Shown here: piece by piece, positions 12,683 through 24,746 of the stretch | How the letters are laid out: each line of letters starts with the position of its first letter | Position numbering within the stretch: position 1 is the stretch's first letter | Assembly (NCBI GenBank): GCA_021234155.1 | Contig: JAJEKV010000028.1 | Coordinates: 15,065,928 to 15,129,927, forward strand | Reading direction: 5' to 3' | DNA length: 64,000 nt | From: Isoetes taiwanensis | Taxonomy: Eukaryota > Streptophyta > Lycopodiopsida > Isoetales > Isoetaceae | Made by a program: the position numbers and the translations under genes | The notes under the pieces: model-generated | What the model saw: only the letters and a program-made list of their open reading frames with translations | Told to the model about the DNA's origin: nothing | Databases searched by the model: none

Positions 12683-15600
12683 CTAAAGCTTGGCGTAGTA
12701 GATGCTCTAGAGTAGCCTCTCTAGCACACTCATAGATTCTACTGTGGTACAAGAACCACACCGGTTGTGGGTGAAGGGGCCACCGCCAAGAATATATCGC
12801 ATGTCCCGACCGAAACCATCCTCCGTGTGTGTAAAGGCCTACCAGGATCATTGCATTTAGGCTCAGTCGGTCACCACCAGTAAGTGAAGAGGCTTAATTT
12901 CCACACTGTGAAGTGGTGTATTAATTTCTCCAAAGGGTTCACCAACACTGCAAAGGGGCCCTAGTCACCTTTGAGTCAAGATAGATCTCTCTGGAGGAGT
13001 ATTCCCTCCTCGCCTCCCCATCTGAATCGGGAGGATGAAAACTCAGACAGCCCTTTCCGCTATGCAGGACCCCGCTGGCTGGGCCAGGTCCCGGACACTT
13101 TCACTTACTCGCAAAGGTGCACAGTGAGGGGGCTATATATAACCTTTATGCCATGTTCATATGCCCAATCATTGCCAGCACCTGGCTCCCCAATGAATTC
13201 GGAGACCCAAGCCACACCATCCCTTTGAGTCCCAGCCTTGGGTAGAACTCCCCATATGTATTGTGCTCACTCATGGCAGTATGCATGGACCAAATCTTCG
13301 AGGTGGGATATGTGCTTTTGCGTTATATAATCGACATGTATGCTTACGCTTCCCGGCGGAAATTAGGGTAGGCCCCCGAGAGAGACGGTAAAATGACCCT
13401 TTCACTCTTCCCAATCGGAACCAACACGCTGTTAAGCTGTGGAGGGCCCCAGATCGGCGATGGAGCTGGTATGGGGAGGAATCCTCGCTTGTATACGCGA
13501 GAGCGCCAGATACTGGTGTTAGGGACGCCACACATTGCCACAACAGTAAGCCAAAGGAGCCGAGCATCACCCATAGTAACTACTTCTTCAACAGACGGCC
13601 TGAATACACGCCAGTTAAATCCAGCGCAATCCATAAACCGCGTTTCACCTCGCCGCGTCAATTCCCCGTCGTCCGTTTAAAGAGACGACGGCCCCCAAAA
13701 CCACCCCAGACAGAGTGATGGGAAGCCGACCAAAGGTTCTAATGGAGCACTGATGGCCCCAATCAGGAGCTCACCGCACTGGTTCCGCATGGCATAAAGC
13801 GCCTACTGGGTCATTACCCGCGTTTAATAGGATTTCTCAGCAGAGCGGCAGGAAGGGAACTCCACCCTAGATACTCTCAGAGGTGGGCGCAGACGCCCAC
13901 AAAGGCCGCCCCCCATATGTGAGTGCAGGAGGCATAAAGTACTTTACGAGGATATGAAACCACCCCGGGTCTTGGTCGATTCACGCTACATGTCTCAGAG
14001 GCCCGACAGAATGTGCCTGTGCATCCTGTGTGAGACCGTATAGCTTCTGGTGTGGCCAGCTGAAATAACATCGGGCCCTGCGATAGGGATGAGCCTCGGC
14101 GGATGACTCAAAAGTAAAAGTCAGTATGCCATCCCCCCATGCCTGCTAGTTAGGCTCTAATCGACAATGTAGAGGCCAAAAGGTTACAGGAGAAGTAACT
14201 ACGGACCTCGGGATACTACCGCGTGAAATGCCGGCCCTGTGAGCAAGTACTGCGACAAATGGAGCCCCAAATTGATGCGCCCAGCCTTACGCAAATTTCC
14301 CCTGGGAACTATATCAAAAGCCTTCACGGTCCAGCCAGCAAAGAATATGTCCCGCCATGATTCCCGGCCGCTCTTCAATCAAGGTTCCCAGCGGTAAAGA
14401 TATGGTCAATCGCGGCTGGTTCAAAGCCCGCTCGTGAGGCCTTACATTCCGCCGTCAGCCTGGGGCCGGGTCAGAACGCCGCCGAGAATGCCGCATCAGC
14501 TTGGCAGCAATTTGCTTGACCATGATCGCCCACCGGGCCTGGACAAAGGTGGGTTGGTCACGCCCGCCTTGTGAATGGGGAACAACCCCGCCAGGTCCAT
14601 TGTCTGGGGAGACCTTCCCTCGCAATGCTCAAGGAATGGTGGTAGTGAGGACTCTAAGACAAGCGGGCCGCCCATTTGAGTAACTCGGCCCGGTATACCA
14701 CCAGGTCACCAGCCTTCCCATTAGCTACCAAGCAGCCCTCCTCAACATCCTCCTCCCACTTATGAAACTGGGCCGGGGCCATCCTGGTGGGGGTATGGGC
14801 GTACGCGGCTCCTCAAAGGGTCATAGAGTCAGCTGCGAAGTATCGTCTTCGCATCATCGTGTGATGTCCCCAGAGGGCCGGCTGGCCTTCAAGCACTTCA
14901 GCCAAAAGGTTCGAGAGGATGAGTGTCCAAAGAAGTCAACATCTCCTCGATGCTCGCAAGGTACCGCCGCTTTTGTCTCCTCTTTCCGGGATGGGCGCAG
15001 ATCGGTGGTGGCTCGCAAGCAAAATTTGATCCGCACGGATTTGAGCTGCCGCTGGCGCTTACCCGCGATCAAACTATCTAAGCTACGGAATGTTGCCGAC
15101 CCCGAGCCGCGCACGCTTGGCCCGCTAAAGCACCCTCGCCCTCACAGATCCCGTAATGGGTCACCGGCCCGCCCGCCGCCTGGTAGTGTGAGGTCCGCAA
15201 TTACCGGGAGGGCGCCCACATATCTGCCAGAAGTCCTTCAGTCAGTTTGGCAATCTAGGTCTCAAATCGGTGACGAGGGCCGTATTAGTGGCTCCACGGC
15301 CACAACCAAGTCCAAATAGCGGAGGTGATCCGAGTTTTATCTCTATCCCCATCAACACCGCGCTCCACACTAAACGACCACGAGATGCATATCTTGGCGC
15401 AACTACGCAGCACACATAGTCCACCATTACCAGACCCTCCCCCTTGATTGTCCCGTCTCGCGATGTGCACTTATGGTAACTCCGCCATCAGGATGTGCTA
15501 TCAAGAAATTATCAAGTCAAAAAGACTACATAGCAGAGCAATTGTTCCGCCAAAGAAAGTGACCTGGCCGCTATCCGGACCCTCGCGGGCCGTTGCTTCA

Positions 15601-17732
15601 TGCAAAGGAATGGCGACATCACAAATGAGGGGCTCAAGTCGCGATGGCTGCTCGGCTCCCCGTCTCGTGTATCGAAGTTCAAGACGCACCACCTACCCAA
15701 CCGCCAGGCCGGCCAGATGTCATCATATAGATCGCATAAGGGTCCATCCTATCCGGGACGGGGTGGTCATGGGCGAAGGTGCTCTTCATGAGGGAAATAA
15801 CAGCGCCGGAAAAGAGGGTTGCCACCGGTATTATGCACACAACCCACAAGTACCCCGCCAGTTCGTCAGTTTTCGAGGGTAAATCAATGTGCCAAGGTTG
15901 TCCTGGTAGTAGCAAGCCACTCCACCATGACCCTCATTCCGGGTGCATGTGTATTGAAGACCGAGAAATGTTGGTAACCCAGATCGTAGCCTGGGCTCAA
16001 AGATGCCCCCATGTTCCATGAGAAAGATGAGATCCATATCTACCGCCACTGAAAGTTCGACCGGCCCCTTCGCTAAGGGAAGCCCCGACAACTCCATGAG
16101 ACCACCTTAGAGGCACACCCTATTTGTCGGGCCAGGGATGGTACGCGCACCGAAGCCTGGGAGGACTCCGGAAGAGGTCGAACGAGAAGTAGATGAGCGG
16201 AGGCGAGATGTGGTCGAGGAAGGCATGGGTCGGGAGGGAGCAGTATAGGGAGCGGTATAGGCAAATGAGAGAAGTGTATGTGCCGCGTACCGCGGGTTAG
16301 TTAAGTGGGTTTCACAGCAAAGAGGTCAGTTTTGCCAAAAGCATCCCGCTAACCGGAAGCCCTCGACAGCAAGCTCCCGCCTGCGGCTCTGCCAGACGCG
16401 TGAGGTCCTTTACCACGCAGGATGTCCTCGTGATTCCGCCCGCCACAAGATGGCATCACGCACTGCATCCCGGAATCGCGGAATATGACAATGGAGGTCA
16501 CGGCTCGGGCACAGCCCCATGACGGCCGCTGGGGTAATGTGAATCGCTCTGAATGCTGGTCCGATTGAGAATGTGTATTCGATGTTGTGGGCGACTCCCC
16601 ACGCATGCCTCGAATCTACCGGGGATAGGCTCTCCGGGCCAAGGCCTGAGTTCTCAAGGCTACCAAGGGGTCAAAGGTGGGCGAGGGCCGTCCTTCCGGC
16701 CGGGGGTGGTGGTGGCCGGGATGGCGGAGGGCCGGGAGGCGGCGCAGCGGCGGGCCTCGGCCGCCAGCCGGGTGGGAGGCCGTGGGCGGGGTAGCTGGCC
16801 TGAGCCGCTGCTCTCGGCCTTGTAGCCTGAGCACAGCCTCTCGTGGCCTCGGCCGCTACTGGGCTATCTCCTCGCCTCGTGACCGGCCATAGCTCGACTA
16901 TGAACTCCTACAGTGGCGACCCCGGCCTGCCTATGATGGCTGCCCCGGAGCCTCGTGCCCGAAAGAAGGCTTATGAGCGTTCGGCCCCAGCACGCGCATC
17001 GAGGGCCGCTTGCCGTTCGGATCTTACTCAAAGATTCCCGGAAAGTCGTATTCCGCTCCCGCAAGAGCACCAAGGCCTCGCGGCCATGGCGGTGGTGGTC
17101 GGCTTCCACCTTCCCCGACCGGCTTTAGACATCGCGACTATCAGTTCTCCTCGCATGTTTTCCGCAGGTCATGGTGTCCGTGAGGATGAACACAGTCTAG
17201 CAAAGCCCGCATGTCGGCCGACTCTTCCCCGCTCCGCCTGCGTCGCCGGTGTGCTGTGCCAAGGCTATCTTCCACATGCGCCGCGGGTCTCCGTGACCGC
17301 GGATGCGGTTCTTCTCAACCACCATTTGCCTTTTGAGCACATGGGATCAGGAACTCCATCTCCACCGGCCATGCCGGGGCCAAAGCCCACCGTTAGCCTC
17401 CATCACGAAACTTTGTTAGCCTCCCACTCCGGCTTTGACATGGTTCCACCTTCTCTGGCGTGAGTTCCTATGCGTGGTCCGAAAGTAATCAATTTCTTCC
17501 GGCGGGCTGGGCTCTTCGGCCCAGGGCCTTAGCCTAGCCCGAGCCTCCCTTCTTCATGAGGATGACTCTCCCCGCCCATGATGGGACGACCGCTTTGTGC
17601 GGGCGGCCCTCGCCTTGTTTCCCAGTAGCTGGCCCAGCAGTGTGGCCATGACTTTCAAAGTTTGAGGGGTCTCTGGCTGCGGAAAGGGTGCTTAGAATCC
17701 AATTTGGGGACTCAAAAACGCACGTAGCACCT
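12683..17732. other. GC-rich spacer between the two copies
   Basis: This block is clearly richer in G and C than the flanking AT-rich copies and has no counterpart in either. The many short open frames on both strands are typical of GC-rich DNA and I do not accept them as genes. Minus-strand pieces between about 16,140 and 14,850 read as a decayed LINE (separate entry). A LINE several kb long in antisense could fill much of the block, but only the endonuclease part is recognisable. Confidence 0.45.
15600..16140 (-). pseudogene. LINE endonuclease relic (antisense)
   Basis: Reading the minus strand from 16,140 downwards gives KVVSWSCRGF, then, after a one-base shift, VDMDLIFLMEH, then GGVACYYQDNLGTLI, then YLWVVCIIPVATLFSGA in a further frame. 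These follow the order of an APE-type endonuclease of non-LTR retrotransposons: SWNCRGL motif, glutamate motif 'FLMET', GGVA, and the strand leading to the GDFN motif. The next piece (about 15,690) reads VLNFDTRDGE, a possible GDFN remnant. Frameshifts occur every 100-250 bases. Family assignment rests on motif order only; the reverse transcriptase part was not found with confidence. Confidence 0.5.
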
Positions 17733-18668
17733 TTTGGAGTGTGGCCACAAAAACCCTAGCACACAGCCCAGAAAAAGTGCAGATTTGAGCACTGAAACAA
17801 AGACAAGCATGCAGCTAATATACACCGTTGAAAGCTCCTCTGAACCAGCGCTTTCCAACAAGCCCAATCACATGAAAATCTGGACAATCGATGTGAGATA
17901 CAAATTCAAGTGTCTACCGATTGCCACGAAAACCCTAGCACAGCCCGGAAAAAGTGCCAATTTGAGCACAGAAACAAAGCCAGGCATGCAGATACTATAA
18001 TTCGTTGGAAAGATCTCTGAACCAGCTTTCCAACAAGCCCAAGCACATGAAAATCGACAATCGGATGTGAGAGATATGACCGATCAAAATTCTGCACAAG
18101 ACGACCAATCGAATACTTACTAAAACATAACGCAATCCTCCCTATTGGTGTCGGACTTCATCAACAACACCATCAAAACCAGGGTATGAATTAGTAAAAC
18201 ATTCGCAACCTTCAATAAGAGTACAACACACACTTTCAACACCGCAAGGGCCAAGGCCAACAACAGATCACGCGAGGGCTATACATCTCAAAGAAGGAAG
18301 AAGAAGGGCTGCCACAAAACCCTAGCACACAGCCCAGAAAAAACAGCAGATTTGAGCACTGAAACGAAGACAAGCATGCAGGTATCATACACCTTTGGAA
18401 AGCTCTCTGAACCAGCTTTCCAACAAGCCCAAGTACATGAAAATCTGACACCGGATGTGAGAGATACAAATCACGTCAAGTGTCTACCGTTTGCCACGAA
18501 AACCCTAGCACACAGCCCGGAAAAGTGCCAATTTGAGCACGTAAAAACAAAGCCAAGCATGCAGGTTACCATACACCGTTGAAAGATCTCTGAACCAGCT
18601 TTCCAACAAGCCCCAAGCACATGAAAATCTGACACCGATGTGAGAGATATGACCGATCAAAATTCTGC
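17733..18668 (+). repeat. Satellite-like array, ~180-bp units in two ~570-bp blocks
   Basis: Four related units begin with 'gccacaaaaaccctagcac' or a close variant near 17,742, 17,923, 18,310 and 18,492, so spacing within a pair is about 181 bases. Each contains 'agcccggaaaaagtgcc', 'tttgagcac', 'aagcatgcag' and 'gaaccagctttccaacaag'. The second and fourth units both end in 'gagagatatgaccgatcaaa' (about 18,068 and 18,640), giving a higher-order period of about 570 bases. Short open frames here are by-products of the repeat. Confidence 0.75.
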
Positions 18669-21600
18669 CGAGGTGATGATTCTCCCGCTGCCTTGGGGAA
18701 CCGTTTGAAAAACACCAAGAGAACAGACTGAGAGTCTACAGCGCAATCAAGATGTCGGGGATAGTCATTCCTTCCATGTATTTTATTACAAATAAAAAGT
18801 ATTCCGGGTTGTTTCATGCTCTTTCACCATGCTCTATGCCCGTTTTGGCGCGATGCAAAGAATGGCAAGAATTATGGATCCGATGTGGCCTCCCGCCACG
18901 TGAGTATTGTTGGTAAACGCCTATCAATTGTTTGTATGTGCACGTATCCTTTTTGTGCCCCCTTGGTTGGCCAATTGTTTCTAATTGCCTACATTCTTAA
19001 CCCATCCCTCGTAAGTGTTTCCGGCTGCCTATTTAGTGCATTTAAAGATGGGCTACGGTTAATTGCAGTATGAAGATCATTTTATGATACCTTTATCAAT
19101 TTTTTTTTTTAGTAATATCTAATTGCTTTTTCCAGCTATTAGAGTTGATTTCTTTGTCTAATTTTCTTTGCAACATCTAATTGCTTTCTCAATCGCTGTT
19201 TGATTGGTTTTCCATCTATTAACGAGAGCATTCATTTTCCAACATATGATGTCATATGGATTTGCTTGCAGCTTTATTCAAAGAAGTACATATTGCATAT
19301 GTTTACAATTCAAAGAATGTATAGTAAATCGTAAGAAGGAACAATCATTTTTGCAAATAAAGCCGCATGTCTTGCGGTGTAAATCATGAAAGAAGATGTC
19401 CATATTTTTCTTTCTTGGCTTCTCAGTTTCGCTTTTGACTCCATGCCACACTATTTGATTTCAAACGTGTTAACTTGCATCTTCTTGCATGTCCAATGAT
19501 CTTTTTACAAGTACTAAATTTAGTTATATGTATAGTCAATCTACAATTATTTGCTTCCACCTTTGCTCTAAAAAGTTGCTTTTCTTATGTTTTACATGCT
19601 TGGGTCTCATAAAATAATGTAGAAACAAGGTGCTTTTACGCGTTGAGCATGGCAAAATCAAGTATGGCAAAAAATAAGTGTGGCCTATATTCCTCGGCCG
19701 TAATGCCTCACTCATTGCATTGTACAATTCCCCAATTTCCACATGTGTTTCCTATTTAGTTCAGATCTATGTATACTACTTGGCGCTTATTTGATCATGT
19801 AAAGCTCCAAGATATATCTATTTGCCGGGACCATTGCAAAAATACTGCAGGGCCCATATTCTCGGTTGAGCCCATACATTGTCAAGCAAGTACAATGCCT
19901 CACCTATCAGATTGTATTATTTCCAATTTCAAATTCGTTCCATATTTAGTTAAGATCACAAGAGCTACTGTGTGCCGAGCATGGCAAAAATCGTGTTTGG
20001 CAAAAACAAGTGTGTCAACGACACGAGGAGAAAGATTTAGATGTTGAACTTCTTCATGTGTGTAATGTACATTATTTAGATTTTTTTCATTAAGGCGCAA
20101 AAATCGTTCATCAATTATTTTCAAATACAACTCTTGCAACATGTATATCCTTTCAAACCTCTATATGTACTTGTTTTACTCATTCAGTATCGATTTTAAA
20201 CTTTTGACATTGTCCACCTTCACAACTTTTGAATGTGTATGTGCACTTAATATTACGCTCATCTACTTACATAGGTTTACAAGACATTTTTTAAACTAAA
20301 AATATGAATAGGTTTCAAAGACATTTTGACCTATAAAATATGAGAATATTCTAAACTAAAAATGTGAATAGGTTTTGAAGACATTTTGACCTATAAAATA
20401 TGAGAGAAAAATAAACGGCATAAGCATGGATGTGCATGTCCACCATTACTGCATATATATGGATTGGCCAATATGTATGAATATGACCAACCAAAGCATA
20501 TTCCCCATATCTAATAGACTCACCATTGATCTTTCCAATTCACAATGAATAGAACATCGTTCTTTATTGTTACAAGAAATTTATCGCGGCGGCTGGCAAA
20601 GGAGGGTTTGTATTAAGTCGAAAGGAACTCAAGTATGGACCTGTGAAATTGAATTAATTGTGTCTAACTTGGAGAACATTAACCTCCATATTGAAAGGAA
20701 TGCAACTAACAACTAATAGCTTGCTAATAGAAGAAGAAAATTTAATGTGGTTCACATTGCAAACTGTGACCAACAGGAGAACAACAGGATTCTCGTGGAA
20801 TACTATAAACCTTGGGAACTACAGAGATACTATATTAATGAAACGTGAGGCAGCGCACGACAGCGGATGTAGTGCTCCACATTATATCTATATCTAAGAG
20901 AGGTTCATTTTTTGTATCATAAGTTCTGCCTTTGGTCGTTATCAGAGAGAAAATGTGAGTTTCTTAGATTCTAGCAGTTCGGGAGAGTACAGGGCAACCT
21001 TATTCTTCATTAGCCTAACTATATTGAATTGACAGGATGATACGCACAAAAAGCACCGGCATCTAAATACTTGGGACTTTGAACATACTGAAAAAATAGA
21101 TGTGTAATAATCTTGCACTGTTAGCATGCTGCCATGGCAGAAGGCATCCTACACCCAATACCCAAAGATACCATATAGGTTTAAGTTCCGCAAAAACAAA
21201 AACAAAGAAACACTCTCAAGATCGTAACAATGCAAAATTTTTGATGTTGTCGCCTCCTTTTTTCATTCTAGCCTATCTAATGACTGTGATATGTTTAAAA
21301 GTTTTGCCCCGCATGTGTTCATTTCAACATTTTATACAATAGCCATGCCTCATTCTAACTTGTTTCGTGAGATCAAGAAAATGCTGCTCCGCTACATTGT
21401 GACTTGTTTTCGATTCCACGCCACACTCTAACTTGTTTCATAGATTAGTGTAAAATACACAACATGAATCTCTAAATGAAAAGAATTTCAAGCACGTCTT
21501 CATATGTTGTAAATTATGCCCAAGAAATATTCTTATCTTAGACATACTATAATGCATGCATAGGCAAAAGCTATCAAACAATTATTTCAGGTTTATGCAT

Positions 21601-23569
21601 GCACCGCTTAGAGCCAAAAATATAGAATAGATGATGAACTTGACCATGAACTTCTATGATTGAAGAGAAATATGCAAAAATCGAAAAGAAAAAGGAGAAC
21701 AAAACTACGTAATCTAGTACAAAAAATCCAAAGAAAAAGAGCATTGAAAAGCTCAAACTTTGACAATATTGTATACGGAAAAATCAACCGAATTATTCAA
21801 AGAAAGCCAAGTTTCATACTGTTTCTGCACTTCGCTTGCTATACATATTCCCTTTGAAAGGTTTGCAGATTCAGGCAAATCGCCAAATTTTAGATGTAGT
21901 AAGGCGCTTTCAAACTGGCTTACAATGTATGATAGAAATAAAGCCTTTAGTAATGAGTCCGTATGGCTTGCACGAAGCTTACCGGTGTTTAGCTGCCCTC
22001 GGGCTAAACCACCTTTAGGAGTCTGGATTTAAAACCTTCCGTGTTCAAGACCTCTAGGAAAATGGATTTTGAGATCGCAGATGCTTCCGCTCCAAAGACT
22101 TTGTAAAAAGGTTCTTTTCCCATTCTCATAGGCTTCATTTGTTTTCTTTTTCCTTTATTGACCTGAATGGCAGCCAGACTCACGATGTCGCTTTCCTTTC
22201 ACCGACGACCGCTTTTCTTTGCTACAAATCAAGGCCAGTTCTCAAGGCCGCTCATGGTCATTATGGCTAGATCCCGGGCTCAACCACAAACTGACCTCAA
22301 AGACGAGAGGAGCAACAACAACGCTATGGCAAAAATCCTACCGTGGCGGATAGTTTTGGGGAGGCAACACAAATGAAGTAGAGCTAGAGGCCGAATCAAA
22401 TTTAAATTGGCAAGCTTTCCCATGGATCTACCGGACCGGATGAGAGTCGCCCGTGTCCAAAAGTATTCCTCATTATTTTCTAAACGAGGTTCTTAACCTC
22501 CCACCCTGCTTTTAAAATGGGAACATCTGGACAAACAGACCGACCTCTTCGTGAAGCACGAGGTTTTCTCGCCCATGGGAAAGCACCCTAAGGCTAGAAC
22601 AAGATATGGAGCCGATGATCTGGATTTGGGCACATGGGCAATGGGATAAAGTAAAAAATACTTAGAAGACATTCTCAATCGCTGGCCCACAAGATCGCCG
22701 CGCCATGTGCAATCGTTCAAACAAAGAATGTTAGTAAAAAAAATTGATCACGACTGAAGCTTCTACGTTCGCCTTCATCAACTTCATTTACCTTCATTCC
22801 TGAGTTTACCATGCATTCCGAAGTGTTTACTGCGCATTCAAGTGTTTACCCGCATTCTTAAGCTTTTTACTTGCATCGTATCAAAACGTCCCTAAGTCTT
22901 TTCCATCGTTAGAATGTTCCGCTTAGGGACATTTAGATGTCAATAGGGGCTCAAGGCTCAAGGCTGGCGTCTGCTTTCCATCTCGTGAATGTCCCCCAAA
23001 CCATATTCTTGTATACCTGGAAAAAGGGCTTTAGTTTAGTACCAGAATGCAAAAAACAAAGTACACGCGGAAATGCGATCTTGGACTTGCAACAGAGCTT
23101 GTTTTCTACAGATAAAAAAGGAACAGATAAGAGCTTGGTCGCGACAGGTTACAACATCGGAGGTCTTTAAGAAAAACGTGGCAACAAAATATTGAGATAA
23201 ATTGCGGCGTAGAAAAATTCAAGAGGAACAAAAACAATGAAAAATTACTAACTGCATTATATATGTTTCGATAATCATCGATTTATGTATGTGGTCAATG
23301 CCTCAATCAAATGATGGAGTATGCTAGAAGTGTCTTTGTCACACATCTATCTACTTCATATCATGATGCATTTCACCATGTAGCTAGAGGCGTCTTCTTT
23401 GGCATTTCTATTACATAACAAATCAACACAAAACATGCAAATCCCCGTCACACCCACATCCACACTCATATCCACACCTTCCTTTTCAAGTTCATGTCAA
23501 ATGCAAAGATCACCACATTCTTTATTCTAGCAAACAATAAAAAACACTACCCTTTCAAATTGTACTAAA
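18669..23569. other. Non-coding 5' part of copy B
   Basis: Anonymous AT-rich sequence matching 1-4,610. Open frames are short and not shared with copy A, so none is called. The tail at 23,570-23,597 shows that a Helitron ends here, so part of this stretch is probably the body of a non-autonomous Helitron. No Rep/helicase coding sequence was recognised, and I could not place its 5' TC end. Confidence 0.45.
20291..20410 (+). repeat. 60-bp tandem duplication
   Basis: Two consecutive 60-base units, each with 'taaactaaaaat.tgaatagg' and 'gacattttgacctataaaat'. A partial third unit lies just upstream. Copy A has a single degraded unit near 1,480-1,560, so the expansion is specific to copy B. Confidence 0.8.
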
Positions 23570-23597
23570 GCCCGGCAACGCCGGGCACCATAACTAG
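23570..23597 (+). mobile_element. Helitron 3' terminus
   Basis: A perfect 7-bp stem (GCCCGGC / GCCGGGC with an AAC loop) is followed seven bases later by CTAG and then T. A short GC hairpin just before a terminal CTRR, inserted next to a T, is the hallmark of Helitron 3' ends. The element lies to the left, on the + strand. Its 5' end was not found. The same place in copy A (about 4,613-4,640) has lost the stem. Confidence 0.65.
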
Positions 23598-24746
23598 TTA
23601 ACATTAAAAATCACATTACCAATAGCTACCCTCTATCCAAGACCTACCCATTTCATTGATTCCAGTCAATACAGACCAACCTGCTAATCTTTTCCCTTTG
23701 AATCTATAGTACATCATTCCTCTGGTAATTGTGCGAGTTAGTGAGTGGGTGCTATAGCAAAAATGTCTATTAAATATATCTTATATGGACATGAAATGGC
23801 TATTCATTTTGTAACTAATTTATTAAGGGATGAGCACCTGAATGGGCAATCAAAGAATTGGCTGCTACTTTTATCATTTGACATAAATGTCAATTAAAAT
23901 TTTTTATTTAGTTTTCAATTCTTATCATCATTTAACATAAATGCCAATTCAAAATTCTTATTTAGTTTTTAATCTACGGAATCATTAATTTTAAAATTTG
24001 TACACTGGTATTTCATACATTTGGATGACAATAAATAATGGTGTTTCATCTCTTAAATCATGTCTAGGTACCATCCACATAAGAACATTATTCCATTGCC
24101 AAATCTAATTTTTTCTATGCCTCTCCACGAGGGCATAGGGCAATCGCAATAGTTATAAAATATACTGCTAGATGCTGTTGGATGTGCCAATTTGATAGCC
24201 GAGATCGGAGGGCCCTCAGTGGTATGAGGCGTCAGCAAAGCCTTTGGTTTGGCGACACATGGAGTTGCGTGAGGAATCGTCAAGCTTTGGCTATGAAACA
24301 ATCTCAAAAAGGCCACTTGCGAAGATGAATGCCAGAGCGTAGATGTGCGACCCAACGAGAAGGCGTTGAAATAGAGCTTTACCCAAATAAAGAAGCTTTA
24401 TCAAGCAAGCAGCAAAAGTCTTCTCAAAGGTTTTCTGCACAATCCTCCCTGCACCCAGAATGTTCATGTCAGCCTACATCACAAAAGCTGTGCCCCAGAC
24501 ATATTCCATACCCCTCTCCATGCCTAGGATATGCCCTTCCAGCAGCCCTTGAGAATCTTAGTATTAATGTGCAACAGATACGTGGAATAAAAATACTCCA
24601 AATGAACTCTCAAAGAGAAGAAGATCCCAATATTATACCATGGACACCAAAGCCATGTGGGACATTCCATTTATCGATGGCACAACATGTTATTTACAAA
24701 CCATGTGGGACACACAGCACTATAGAATAAATTTTGTAGCACAGTA
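23598..24746. other. Intergenic, downstream of the receptor kinase
   Basis: AT-rich sequence matching 4,640-5,800 of copy A. It includes the presumed 3' untranslated region of the minus-strand kinase. The phrase 'ccatgtgggacac/att' occurs twice about 50 bases apart near 24,653-24,715. The plus-strand open frame here is not kept in copy A, so I do not call it. Confidence 0.5.

Noticed and set aside
14762-15319. 185-codon open frame on + in the GC-rich block
   Set aside because: No domain, odd composition and overlapping minus-strand frames of LINE character. GC-rich DNA gives long chance frames.
16843-17463. 206-codon open frame on +
   Set aside because: Pro/Ser/Arg/His-rich chance translation without recognisable motif. 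No counterpart or context supports a gene.
17733-18668. CRISPR-like array
   Set aside because: Units are ~180 bp without short identical repeats and unique spacers, and the genome is a plant. It is satellite-like.
24329-24730. 133-codon + frame downstream of the kinase
   Set aside because: Not preserved in copy A, no domain, and lies in the presumed 3' untranslated region of the minus-strand gene.
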